Positions 10,401 through 22,547 of a DNA stretch of 64,000 nucleotides are shown piece by piece. The notes under the pieces are model-generated. The model saw only the letters and a list, made by a program, of their open reading frames with translations. It made no database searches and was not told where the DNA came from. Position numbers and translations under genes: made by a program. The DNA is from Theristus sp. LFF4_11 (Eukaryota > Nematoda > Chromadorea > Monhysterida > Xyalidae): the NCBI GenBank assembly GCA_030248135.1, contig JASANC010000843.1, forward strand, positions 62,001 to 126,000, given 5' to 3'. Position 1 is the stretch's first letter; each line of letters begins with the position of its first letter.

Positions 10401-13400
10401 GTTAGCAGTGTTTACAGTAAAAATGAAGATGATAAAAACGTTGACAAATTGATTCCTTCAACCACCGACCGAGTTGTTTGTTGCCATAACTTTGAATATA
10501 CGCAGTTGAGAGAGTCCTATGGCCCTCGATGCTGCAGTGCTGATCGCCCACGTGCAACACTGTCGCATGCAACTGGTATTCCAAGCTGATCTGGTGCCAC
10601 TCCATGTTGGACTCTGGAAAAAATAAAAACTTCAAATAAGATGTTGTTTTTCCTTTTTGGAATACGACCTATTTTCACCGTACCGTAATTTCGCACTGCG
10701 CACTGTTTTATGGTGCTGTTGTAATTCAGAGTCAGCCACACGGCGCCTCCGTTGAAATGCAATTGGACAAAGTTGTAACGCTCGTCTAACGCGTAGAACA
10801 GGAGACCCGCAGACTGGAAATGGTCGAAATTTTGAACAGAATTATGTGAACCATGCAGAGGTTATTAAATAAAAATTGTAGTTTCTAATTAAAGTTTAAA
10901 GAAGATTTTGAAACTCGCCACAAACCTGATCGGAACGGAAACTCAGAACAAACGGCACTTCAACGGCCTTTTCGTTCAAATCGCCGTCCACGAACTTCAC
11001 AAAAGCACCACCCATGAAATGCAGTTCAGTGCCGACGTTGATATCTGAAGAGAAAATTTTCAGTAAAAGAGCAGAATTTTTTAAAAATGAAACGGATAAA
11101 TAAATTCTCATTTTGATAAATAAATAATTCGGTACACCTCAGGTAAGCATAACTACTGTACTCACCAGTTTCACAGTTCCGACCACTCTGCGACCACTGA
11201 TTTTTGCAAGCGCAGCGATAGTCGTTCAAATGAAACAGCGGTGTGCAGGATGCGTCGTTTTCACAAGGCGAATCAGCGCAGCGGTCTTGGCAACCAAACG
11301 ATGAGTCGTCACTTCTGTAGTGGAACCAGCAATGCACACAAAAAACAAAAACGCAAAAACATCCGGGAAATCATCAAAATTTGGACAACATACGTGCCAA
11401 GCATTTCTTTAAAATTGACAATTCGCCCATCGAGCTCAACCTGGCCGACGCATCCCTCAAAACCAGGAATGCTGCAAATGCAGACGTTTACCGGCTTGTT
11501 TGGCACTTTTGAGGCATGAACACAAATGTCAGAATAACAGTTCAAAAACTACCAACCCGTCACGGGTTCCGCCAATTTTGAACGAATCAATGTCACTGTG
11601 AACAGCTGCTTCGAATGCGCTCCACGCCGCTCGTTCGCTTTCGGTCAGCCGAACATGACGACATGCCTTGATGTCAACGCAGATTTGCAGCTCCGTTGAA
11701 ACCACTTTAACCTGCATAACGTTCATTCTGTTCATGCGCAACGATCTGATTGTTTTCTGGTGCATCAAATCAACGTTCCAACAAAAAACACAAGCACACC
11801 GTCAGCAAATGCCATTGACTGTCGTTCAAGAATTGCTCTGCTTCGGTCGTGATAACTTTTGGCACCACATCCTCAGTTTCATCTTCGACCAGATAATAGA
11901 TGAATTCAATTACGTTGCCTGGAGTGAATGAAGGAATATTAAAAAACTTGTCTTTTGCTCAGAAATAAAAAAACCACTCGCCACTGAGCAGATTTGCTTG
12001 AACGAAAGTCTCCGTGTCGATGCTGCGCTGCTCGAACACAGTGGAACGATTGTGCGCCGTTTTGAGCCACAGTCTCAGCGTGCCACCCAGCCATGAGTGC
12101 GTGTAGATGTGCGCTTCATTGCGTATGGTGTATGAGTTGTGCAGCGAAACTGCAAGACGTTAGTTTAAAAAATCAATCGATCAGTTATCAATCAAACGGT
12201 CATCACGTTCGCTGATCAGAGCATGGCCTCAACTTACATGAAGTTAGCGTGCAATACAGGGGGCTAACACTGATTGCTCCAAAGTTTTGCTGGCGATGTT
12301 GAACGACGTGGATCGAAATGACACCGGCCAATTGTGCACCAGCCAACCAGCCAGAGTCACTCCACTCAGCTGGCGAGTCGGCATCGCAGTTGCAAACATT
12401 TATGTCACCGTGAAAGTGGGCACCAGCTGCAGCAAATTATAAAAAGAAACTTGAAAATGCAACTTGAAAGTGTCAACAGTGTCTGAGATTTGCGTGTCTC
12501 TCAGAGCACCACTGACGTTGCACGGCGCACATGCTGTTCACTGCGCATGGGCATTGGCCGGCACGGGCGCCAATCTGTGACGCGTTTTCGCTGGGTTTGC
12601 CAGCAGTTGCAAACCAGGTTCTGCTGCCGAGGCTGCAAACGTTCAACATTGGGTCACACTGACTGACAGAATAATTATGCGTGTTGCGAGGAGATTGCTC
12701 AGCTTACTTCAGAGGTGCATTCTTGCAATCGTATGTGATCTGTTGGCGACATGCGCCACCGCGTACGATATTTGACAACTGATTTGGCGTGAAATCCCTG
12801 AAACCAAACGTTTAATTTAATAAACGATTTTGTAGTTTTATTGGTTGAAAAACAAATATGTCACACACCGATACTGAAGATGCAGACTGTGGTGATGGAA
12901 CCGGTCTTGGTCACGGACCAGCGTTCTGTTTTGGAGGTTATGATCAAACACCGTTACTGCTGCCGTGGAATTCATATGGCATTCGACCACCAACGGTTGT
13001 TCTGCACCCAACCAGCTCATGTCAATCCAGTGCATTCCAGATCGACGTGATCCAAGCAACCATGCTTCGTGACAGTCCCGTGGCAAGTTGACTGTTGGTA
13101 TTTCAAAACTAAAAATTTTCACCGACTCCAAAAAATAAATAAAAAACGACATACTAAATTGACACTGGCGTCCGCTATGGCTAAAAGGGCACTCGATTGT
13201 CTGAGCGTCTGTCAGTCTCAGCAAATTCTGGCTCAAATCGTCGACTGCTGGCGTCCATGGCCCATTGTTGCTGCCAGATGCGAACACAGTTTCAGGTTGT
13301 TCTGCGGGCTCCTCAGTTTCGTTCCCACCAACGCTTCGATCGCTCAGCACGCTTGCAAAACTTGTGTCGAATTCATCTGCAGCCTTCGGCTGCTCGACTG

Positions 13401-15389
13401 GGCAACGATCTCGCACAGAGTCTCGGTAGGTGATCGACGTTTCCACAAACTCACTAATCGGTATTGTTTTGTCAAAAAACTTGCCAACCACATCGACATG
13501 ATCAACAAAGATGTGCTTGAAACAGACGCCGACGCCAGGCACAACTTTCTGGCAATCCAACGGATCGGTGGTGGCTGACGACACTGAAATTTAACAAAAA
13601 CTAACGTTTTCAGACGTTTTTCAATCCTTGAAACGCAGTTGCGAAGCACAGAAACAAACATTTTTGATTGCAGATCTCAAACGTCACTCCACCACCAATG
13701 CTCAAATAATCGTCCTTTGTGGCGAAATCAGCAACGGAGATGGCCACTTCGTTAGCGCTATCAGTGAACTTTGCGCGCACTGCACCATTCGGCAGGTCCA
13801 ATTGCACTAGCAAAGCCTTCCAGCTGAAAAACAGCAAAATAAAGCGTCCCGTCATTGCTTTTGTGCTGTTTCTGCACTTTGAAAAAAAACCTGTCATTGT
13901 TATTTTGTTCCGCTTCTGGGATCGGCAGATTTTGGTCAGCAAAATTCAATGACAGCAGGTTGTGTCCTTCCGGCGATGTTCTGACAACGATTTTCAACAT
14001 CAGCATCTTTCGACTGACCACCCATTGGATTGGTACACGCATTAAACTGATGGCGAAATCGTTGTTGGTCGTTGTCAGCTGCAAGCAAGCAATTGGGCAA
14101 AGTGGGTCAACATGAAGCATTGAATTCACGAGCATTTACCTGGAACGTGAAACGGATCGATCTGATCACGTTGGCTGGATCCGAATACGACAGATAATTC
14201 GACCGGTTCAGAAAAAGTGTTGGTGATGCTGGAAAACGTTCAATTCTGCGACTTTTTTACTTTTGAAAAAACAGAAGCAAAAAAGTTGGCCTACGCTGAT
14301 CACAGACGTCTCCTGTGGCCTCGCCGGTGCTGCAGTCGCACACAGCGCGCGTGTAAAAGTTGAGGCAGCTGGCGTGGCTGTGCCGACCACCGCAGTGCAT
14401 CTGTGCCGTCTGGCACGCGTCCACGCATTCGCCCAGGTGCACGTGATCGCTGTGCTCGATCTGTTCGTCTTGCTCAACGCAACCAATCAGCGATGCGGCT
14501 GCAGGTGTAGAAATGTTCTACTGGAATAAACATTGTGGTTTTGACCAATAAAGTAGAACTGAGGAGTAGACTAACAAGAATCAGTCAGAGTTTCACGTTT
14601 CTTGAGCGCAGGTGAGTATTTGCTATTTACTAATACCACTCCTGGCTGTGCAACTGCTTCAAGTGCAACTGTTTTCCCTTCACTTTCTCACCAGCGCGTT
14701 CTTGTCCGTAGGTGCTGGTGACTTGCGCGACCGCCGGCAGGTTGTACGGTTTCGCAAGCAAGTTTTTCTCCTCCACATCGTCAATTTCAATCGTCAGCGA
14801 ATTGTCAAACGGATCAATCGTGATCGCATAGTTGTGCGCGTTGCCGTCCGCTGCGTCTGGAATTTGGGCGAGACTTTCGATCTTTGTTGGCAACCATTTT
14901 CGAGTTCAACTCGACTGCTGCACCGTCGCTTGCCACCCACACCCACCGATGTTCACGACGGTCTGCGTGGCCAGCGGCAGCATGCGCCCATCGTGCGTGC
15001 GCAGCACACTGACCACCGGCAACGCCTTGTCAAGCCGCACGTCCACCAGCAGCTCGCTGCAGTGCTCTTCGTTCAGCTGTCGCTCATCGTCCTTGTGCGA
15101 TTCAATGTCACCCTCCAGCAGTTCATCGTGCTCGTCAAGCGTCGCATACGAACAGCGTATCCTGACGAGCAAGATGTGACCCACTGGATCTCTGGTCGCA
15201 AGCGAAAATCGAATCACCAGTGGCTGGTCGTCGGTCGTCCAATTGAATGGCACAGTGGTCAGGACTGAGTCGAAGTGCAGCAACGTGAACTGATCACTAT
15301 TGACGACGACAATCAGCATCGTGGTGAACAGGGACATTTTTACCAAAACGCATTTCATTATTGCTTTTATGCTTTTATGTTGAGCCATC
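7416..15389 (-). CDS. Caspr/neurexin-IV-like transmembrane receptor (LamG/EGF/fibrinogen-like)
   Basis: Single-pass adhesion receptor of the Caspr/neurexin-IV type (C. elegans ITX-1/NLR-1 class), acting at cell junctions and neuron-glia contacts. From N to C: signal peptide (MSLFTTMLIVVV, about 15335), LamG1 (15.3-14.6 kb), EGF (14.47-14.31), LamG2 (14.2-13.4), fibrinogen-like domain (13.1-12.24) with LPRDCHEAW, WIDMSWLGAEQPLVVECHM, a CRQQITYDCKN block and CNCDADSPAEWSDSGWLAG, LamG3 (12.15-11.4), EGF (11.3-11.17; CENDASCTPLF), LamG4 (11.05-10.1; ends FRGCMRGL), EGF (10.03-9.87; CAHNGRCRVP), LamG5 (9.7-8.8; FHGCMS), transmembrane segment (about 8560-8490, LILVLVALVLLILLCVVCVA) and a Pro-rich tail. 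The last exon, 7416-7514, ends SLSEMNDI. No N-terminal discoidin domain is seen, unlike Caspr. The fibrinogen-like match is decisive; exact exon ends, especially in LamG1, are uncertain. Confidence 0.85.
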
Positions 15390-16709
15390 CTGCTAACACC
15401 AACAACCTTGCTTCTCCTGGTCACATAATCTGAAAGTCACAGGGATTGAAATAATAATGTGTTTCGGTGTTTTGCTGTTTCATTCCTGTCACCGCAGTGC
15501 ATTACATTTGATTCCGAAAATTATGATAATCACCAGTCACAGAGTACGCTGACGTTTTCTGTGCGCTCATTTATGCAGCGCGAATAGGGCGTGGCATGCA
15601 GGGATCATTTTGAGACGTGCGACACCCGCTGTCAGCACGCGCGCATGCGCCAACATTCAAATGACTGCCGACAAACGTGCCACCTCGAAATTAGTGGGTG
15701 TCAACTTGCATGGAATTTCGAATGTGCTGTTTCACTTTGCGGCTGCGGCTTGTGTGTGTGAGTGAGCATTTTCAGGCTTCTATCCGTGAAGCAAGGCGTT
15801 AGTTACATAGTAATGATTATAGTAATAATAAATAAAACGCGAGTATTGCACGCAGTTGCTGATAGTAAAAGTAAAGGAACACTCACGTTGCACTATGCGA
15901 TGTTCAGAGAGTAAGCAAGCTATAAAACTTTAATTAACGCTGACGGCAAAGTTTGGGTGAACATTCAGTCAGACGCGCCTAGACTTTCAAAAAAGAAATT
16001 GTTTTGTCGTTCCACTTTTGAAAATAAGTCAACGAACAGTTCAACAAATTGTTTAGTAGTACCACTGGTGTTGTAGTGGCAGATGGACTGTCCACCTGTT
16101 CTGTATCTGAGAACACAGAAACGTACAATATCTAAACCGATACATTACAATACGCACATGGGCTTGGCAACGCTGCACAATAAAACACTTTTGTTCCAGC
16201 TTCCACAGCGTTTATTATACATGTGCTACGAAATTTGTTGATTTTACCATATAAGCTGAAAAGTCGTCTCGACTGTTGGACAACTTTTATTGATGCCCTA
16301 AACACACAGTTGACACGATGAGACAGACACAAAGTAAGTCATCCTCCCCAAGTTGAACATTATCACACACACACAAATGTATGCTTTTCTGGGTTAACAC
16401 GCATTTCACCTAAACGTTATAAAACGCATCGAGCGGGCGTTACCTTTCACAATGATAAAAATTTTTCCGTGCAAAAAACGCTACAGTTTACTGGTCTGAG
16501 TTGTTGATTTTTTTAGGATAAAAGTGTTTTCACCAAAATTAGTCATTTTTATTGCTGTAGATTGTTTGTTGAGTTAAAAAGGGAAAAGAAGTTTATCGCA
16601 CACACAAACATCCGTTGACACATAAATTGAAAAAAAATGTTTTCTCACAGAGAAACACTGGAAGGAGACTAAAACGTGATTTCTTGGTGGATGAGACACA
16701 AAAAAGGAC
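15390..16709. other. Intergenic spacer, no gene seen
   Basis: Lies between the receptor 5' end and the 3' end of the membrane-protein gene at 16.7 kb. It must hold the receptor promoter. A short CA run occurs at about 16364-16375; no ORF, RNA or repeat family is recognised. Confidence 0.5.
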
Positions 16710-18249
16710 TCAAGAATTGTCTGGTCGCGATGGTGGTGTTTCAGAGTGCTGCGACTGATTGTTGCTGTTCGCTCGCGATCGAAATATTTTGTCAATCTCC
16801 GATTCCATGGCATCAAAAACGAACGACGACGTCGACTTGTTCGAGTACCTTCTCTGGTGATAGTTGGCCAGCATCTGTTGCACCAGCGCTTTGTCCTTGT
16901 CGCTGCCCCTTTTGCTGCCCCGCCTGCTCAGATTAATAGCACCACTGACTTTGTCGGGCGTTGTAAGCAACTGCTGTTTCTCGGCTTGATCTTGTTGCTG
17001 ATCTTGAGAGTCTCTCTGAACTGCGTCCGTTCGATCGTTCGCTGAATGCTCCGAAAGCTGCTTTAAACCGACTTGAAATCCGGGCTCCCCGCTTGTTGGA
17101 TTCACGTAGGCTGCGGTTTCTTTGCGAATTGCGATCGTTGGAGGCGCTGCATTGAGCGGTAAACGCAGCGAAGACGGCGGACTGCGTTGGCCAGGCTGCT
17201 CTTTGTTGTCAATGTCGTTGTCCGAAACTAAAACAGACTTTTTTATTTCAATGCCTGATTGTTTTCAAGATGAGCAACTAAGGGGTTTCCTCCACTCTAC
17301 TCCAAAATTTTTGACTCCATTCAAGTGCTGAAACGTGACAGACAGAAGCGGATTTGTGGATCACACTAATTTCTCGCGTCACGTCGTGCACCGCGTGCCA
17401 CCCTCTTCAGGTCCATGCTGGCCGACTTCAAAAACAGCAAAATATTTTTTTGGAAAAAATGGAGTTTATTAAAAAAAAATATTCAACGCTTCAAATTTTG
17501 TAAATGGGTATTTAATATTTAGCTGAACGTACTTTTACAATTCGTTTGCATTTTATTTTTTTAATTTAAAAGGACGAGCAATAAACCGGTGAAAAATCAA
17601 CAAAAACAAAAAAATTAGAACCTTTTGTTAAGCCGGGCAACTTCTAGTTTGCGACTGATCCCGCCTTGATGGAGAATACAAGGACTGCCTTATTTATTCG
17701 ACTATACTGTACACAAGCATAATCTAACGTCCAACCCACTAGTTTTTGTGATCGACGGACGGATCGTCAATTGGGCAAGCTGGTGTTCGCCGTTTTCAAT
17801 GATTTTCTGTTCGTTTCGCCGATGCGTTCGCAGAATCAATCTGCAACAATTAGTCTTCTGTTTTTAAATACTGCTCTGAGATTCTTGGACTGGTACCTCA
17901 GCAACAATCAGCCCATACACGTCTACATGTACGTATACCTTGTAAAAATGGAACACTCATTGAACTCGTGCCATGCACTTGCTTGCATTGGTGCCCACCT
18001 GACGTGCAACAAGATGAGAACCAGCAGCAACATGACGATGACAGCGCTGAGCACAGCCAAACACAGCAGCAGCCGCAGTTGTCGCAGCAGCACGTGCATC
18101 TCTTGAACGTCGGCAGTCATGTGCACGAACTTGGCGCCATCGACTAGCAATTTTGCTAGCAGCTTGCTCTCGTGCTCCATTCGACTGCGAGTCATTGTCT
18201 CGGCACCCATTATGTCGTCGTTGTTGTTCACTTTCACTAGTCCTGCCAT
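16710..18249 (-). CDS. Novel single-pass membrane protein A with FDAM...KIFRSRANS C-terminus
   Basis: Exon 1 (17999-18249) starts MAGLVKVNNND and encodes an amphipathic helix ending EMHVLLRQLRLLL, then a strongly hydrophobic segment (LAVLSAVIVMLLLVLILLHV) and a good donor. A terminal exon (about 17228-16710) encodes a polar Gln/Ser-rich region. It ends in KSTSSFVFDAMESEIDKIF, then RSRANSNNQ and a stop after PSRPDNS. A connecting exon near 17.3-17.4 kb is possible but unproved. There is no signal peptide, so a signal-anchor or tail-in-cytosol topology is likely. A paralogue with the same two landmarks lies at 22.5-23.6 kb on the same strand. RSRANS fits the RxRxxS pattern of basophilic kinases. 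I do not recognise the family. Confidence 0.6.
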
Positions 18250-19805
18250 GTGGCTCGATTTATTATTGTTTTTTTATGTATACTTTTTAGTTTTTACGGT
18301 TGCTGGGAGCAATTTTTCAGCATACGCACTAAGTTGAAACGCGCACTATATTTGTTAGGGTTGCCAAATGCATTTTCCCGTCCATTGGTTTATAATTGGA
18401 CACGCAGAAATGCAAACAAGTCTCGGATTTCTAAACGACCACAGCATAATCACAGCAAACCGCTCTTAATCCACAGACTAAAACAGTGCATGTTCTTTCA
18501 ACTTAGTCTTTATTTTACTCATGAAACTACAAACATATACATACATGTACATATATGATGCGCACCGCGCAAAAAAATAGAGCTACAAGATCGTTTCAGT
18601 GTGCATAATTGTTATTCGCGTTGCCTCCTGAAAGTTTGGGCGGTGCACTGAGTTTCATTCGTCATTTGACGGACATTTATTCATTTTCAAAGGCGCACAC
18701 ACATAGAGCGCTGTGAAAACGGTGCGACGGCAAAACCGGGGGCCACACGTGCATAGCATATGGCACAACATGAGACCCCTGCAAAAACGGGGCCGTGGCC
18801 GTCGAACAGTGCACTGTTTATCGCTCATAAAATTGTGAAAACCGTATATCCAACGGCTACAATTGCCGCTGCCGTGATACGTATAAGAAATGAACGTCGC
18901 CATACCACCTTGTTTGTGGCTTGCTATGCTCGCGCGCAAATGCACGCCGTCAGGGCATGTACGCACGGCGAATGCCACCTTCACTTCAGCTGTAGCCGAG
19001 CTCGCTCACAAACGATCTATGAAATTCGAACAAAAAACTTTTTCGTTGTGGCACATGTGCAATGTGTGCGTGGGTCGTTAAACTGTTGTTTCGCTTGTTT
19101 GTGTTGTTTTTGTGAGTGTGGTTGGCTTCACCGAGTCATCTTATTGCATAACAACGTCTTTTTGGCAAAGCGTCGCATATGCTTCTCCCACATTCAAAAG
19201 TTCATTTGGAAAAATTTTGTTATTCAGCTGCATGTTGTTTTTTGGCGTGCTTCCCCAAGCGGCAACACGCGAAGCTGCAAACAGATGCTGAAGACACACA
19301 ATACGCATGCATGTGTTTATCACACAGGCCGCAGTGGACTTGTTAGAAAACTTACTGACAATTTTAAAAACACAAAATGAATAATCTGACACAGCGTTTT
19401 GTTGAAAAACTACTGGTTTTGTGATTCAGCGTAAATGAATCGTTTGGCTGTTGCACTGCAATAACAATATTAATTAAAACCACTGACGTTTGCAAAGTCA
19501 GTGAGTTTGATACTTTGGTAACTTTTCATGAACACGCCAAGTGGTAAAAGTTGTTAACCTTCATAAATATTATTGCATGATACACTTTGTCGTAACAACC
19601 GCCCACTACTCGCATAACAAAAAACAAAACAAAAACACGCTGCGTGTTGCGCGTTTGCGCAGTGCAGTGCAGTCGACGACCTGTATAATTGAAAGCGCAA
19701 ACATAAGGAGTCGTTTGACTGGATTGTTTCAAAAACCGTGCAAAAATACCAGAATACAACAACATATTTTCTCGAAACGCTGCAGAGTGCTCTCCTGCTG
19801 GCCTG
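18250..19805. promoter_or_regulatory. Divergent intergenic region between membrane gene A and the VWA gene
   Basis: A 1.56-kb gap between two divergent genes, so both promoters should lie here. I see alternating purine-pyrimidine stretches (CATATACATACATGTACATATATG near 18533) and no convincing coding frame. Long open frames near 18.8-19.4 kb have no family likeness. Promoter role is inferred from layout only. Confidence 0.35.
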
Positions 19806-22196
19806 ATGCCACCAATGCTGGTCAGCGTTGTCTGTGCGGTTGCCGTGTTTGCGACGAGCACAGCGGACAGTGGCGCCGGACAGCGCTGGCTCACGAACGC
19901 ACTGCGCTGGGGCCTGAAACCGGCGGACACACGGCTGCTGGCGGGCGCTGGCGCGGACGTGCCCTCGTTCGATGCAGCCGCCACTCGACCACGCTTCATC
20001 TTTGTGGTGGACGAATCGAGCAGTCTCGTGGACGACGACTATCAGGCGGTGGGTGACGGCGCCGACGAAATCGTTGAACGTTGACAATCGCAATGTAACC
20101 GGTGCAATGGAATTCTCTGTTATTTTGGTTCCGAGACTCAATGCGTGCATAGATAGGTAAATAGTTTTGTGCATAACCTGGGAATTCAAAATCGGTAAAG
20201 TGATCCGAGTTCCTAAATAATAGTAAGTGATCCTGAATCGGGCCGGGTCCCTTGGGCTATTTTTAATCGCCACATAAAGATTCAAAATAGTTTTCTTTCT
20301 ACGTCTGCAAACGCAGTGAGTCGCAGAACCTAAAAATTGATAATACCGGAGTTTTCAACATTTTGTCGTTGTTAACCTTGAAATGAATTATCAACGTTTG
20401 TGAGATATTGGTATTAAAAGTTTGGTTGAGTTCAAAGTTTTTTTGGTCTAAACATTCAGTTCAAAAACGCTGGGTTGATTTGATTAGTATAGTGATAACA
20501 GGTGTTGAGCACGCCTCAATAAATGATCGGAATCTCTTTTCGCCCAACCAGACAAACTGAAATCAGATGAAAAAGTTCAGGTGAAAAACTTCGTGAAACG
20601 TCTGCTTGACGATGAAGAGCTGCAGGAGAACGACTTGGGCGTGGAGTTTGCAGCGATTGCGTTCAACGAGACTGCGCGTGTCATCATCGAGCCAACAACG
20701 GACACAAACGCAGCGCTCACTGCTGTCCAACAACTGCACCAGTCGCACGGAAACACCGATATTGTCAGGTAAAATGATCTGGCAAAAATACTTTGGTGAA
20801 CGAACGAACGGTGATTTTAGGCGATACTTTAACCAGGGCTAACCGAGAAAAGCGCACAGAACGCCGTCGAGTTTTCTCTATCAGTAAGTGCCTACATACA
20901 ATGCATACACCCTCGACGGGGCTCAATCCACCGAACGCACAGACAAGAGTCTAATGCGCTACCACCCAGGCAACGAGGGTGACACAATGAATGAAAACTA
21001 GTGAATGAAAACTCAATCCTAACTGAAACGGGTTAACACCCAAACTATGGCCGCATATTGTTTCAACTGCACTTCAGCGCCTTGGTCGTCGTTCTCAGTT
21101 TCACGAGGAGCCAAGAAGAAGAGAAAAGCAATCCGTCTATGGTTTTCCTGTTGACCGATTCTTGGTGAGTATCGCAATACACTTGGCAATCAGGAAATTG
21201 TGTGTTTATATTTTCCCTTTTGTACTTTGAGAAACAAAACAAATGATCAATGGCATTTTTTTCAGTCACAACACAGGCCCGTTAGATGAGCTGTACACCC
21301 TGGCACGTGAGGTGCACGCTATCGGCACTCTGGTCAATGTGATTTCGGTCGGGAAATACAAAGACGACTGCCAGGATATCAGCCTAAAGCTTGCGAACTC
21401 ACCCAGTAAGTTGCAACGTCCACCTGTTGCAGTAGTGGTCTAAACTGTGAAGCCATTCATAGCCATCCTTTGACATTTCGAGCAAATACATAAATTTGTT
21501 TCTGGACCATGTTTTTATAAAACTATCTTTTCAGTCTTGGTGCAAAGTATCGACTATGAAGATCTGAAGAGCGCAGAAGGTGCAACACAGATCCACCAAG
21601 ACATTGCTGAGAACCTCGCTGACTACGTTTGCGAGAACACACCCGAGCTCGTGTGCAATCTTGACGCAACAACAGCAATCCCAGATGGGCCACCGATACG
21701 CACCTCCTCCTCCAGCAGCAGCACAAGCACAAGCAAAACGACATCAGTTGAGCAAACCGATGAAAGCTCCACATCCAGTTCAACTACCACAACAATGCAA
21801 AGCACTGAGTCCACAACCTCTTCCACATTGTCAAGTGAGTCAACAAGTGCGTCAACGGAGTCAACAACTGCGTCAACGGAGTCAACAAGTGCGTCAACGC
21901 AGCCAACAAGTGTATCAACGGCGTCGACAGCTGCGTCAACAACTGTGTCAACGCAGCCAACAAGTGCGTCAACGGAGTCAACAAGTGAGTCAACCGACGC
22001 CAAATCAAGCACCAGCACAAGCTCTAGCAGCAGCTCGTCATCGACATCCACCTCATCCACAGTCAGCTCAAGCACGATTAAGAAACGTGGCCCAGTGAGT
22101 GACCGTCTGAATAATCTGCTGTGTCGACTCAGACTGGCTGGCTGCGCGTTCGTGTCCGGTGGCAGTTGCTACTGCTTTCGTCAGGCGGGCAATTGA
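19806..22196 (+). CDS. Secreted von Willebrand factor A protein with mucin-like Ser/Thr tail
   Basis: VWA domains bind ligands through a metal site (MIDAS). Exon 1 (19806-20048): signal peptide MPPMLVSVVCAVAVFATSTA, then FIFVVDESSSLVDDDYQA with the DxSxS MIDAS motif. Exon 2 (20581-20768) continues VKNFVKRLLDDEELQEND through VEFAAIAFNETARVIIEP to a TD-type MIDAS segment (HGNTDI). A segment near 21115-21169 encodes SNPSMVFLLTDS, exon 21266-21405 HNTGPLDELYTLAREVHAIG and INVISVGK-type strand, and exon 21535-22196 ILVQSIDYEDLKSAEG followed by about 120 residues of Ser/Thr repeats (STES, SAST units) and a Cys-rich end (GGSCYCFRQAGN). Between 20769 and 21115 I could not join exons in one frame with standard splice sites, so a frameshift, odd splice or sequence error is possible. 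Divergent from membrane gene A, convergent with B. Confidence 0.75.
20122..20336. mobile_element. Inverted-repeat element, TTTTGGTTC family, copy 1
   Basis: Left end TTTTGGTTCCGAGACTCAAT and right end GTGAGTCGCAGAACCTAAAA are inverted repeats. It lies in the first intron of the VWA gene. Two relatives occur at 36043-36233 and 36475-36652. Non-coding; class not determined. Confidence 0.55.
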
Positions 22197-22547
22197 AAAC
22201 ATAATGGTCATGTTCTCAATATTCGGCAAACCACACGCTCAAAAAATGCCAAAATCCATTCCAAAATTTGTTTCATGCCAAAATACATTCTTAATTCTTT
22301 TACCACAAAATCGATTTTGGAAAGAATGTTGGCATTTTGTGAGCGTGCCCATGGCGTGTTCTATTCAAATCGTTTTTTTTGTATTTTTTGCTGTTGTGTA
22401 TTTTATTGTTGTATTTTTCATCCATGTTGTTCTTTTTTATTCTTTTTTTCATTCCCAAAGCAACAAAAATTACGAACGTCGTGCGTTTTTTCAAGATGAA
22501 ACACCAAGCAGCACACACTAACATCAGAGAGCATCCAATGAATGATG
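22197..22547. other. Spacer between convergent genes; T-rich
   Basis: Holds the 3' UTRs of the VWA gene (plus) and membrane gene B (minus). About 22366-22460 is a long T-rich run on the plus strand. No other feature seen. Confidence 0.45.

Noticed and set aside
14612..15268. 218-codon plus-strand frame
   Set aside because: Antisense shadow of the receptor's LamG1 exons.
18760..19380. 206-codon plus-strand open frame between gene A and the VWA gene
   Set aside because: Composition is irregular, no domain, signal or splice context, and it lies in a promoter region of divergent genes.
19554..20285. 243-codon minus-strand frame
   Set aside because: Antisense shadow of VWA exon 1 and its intron repeat.
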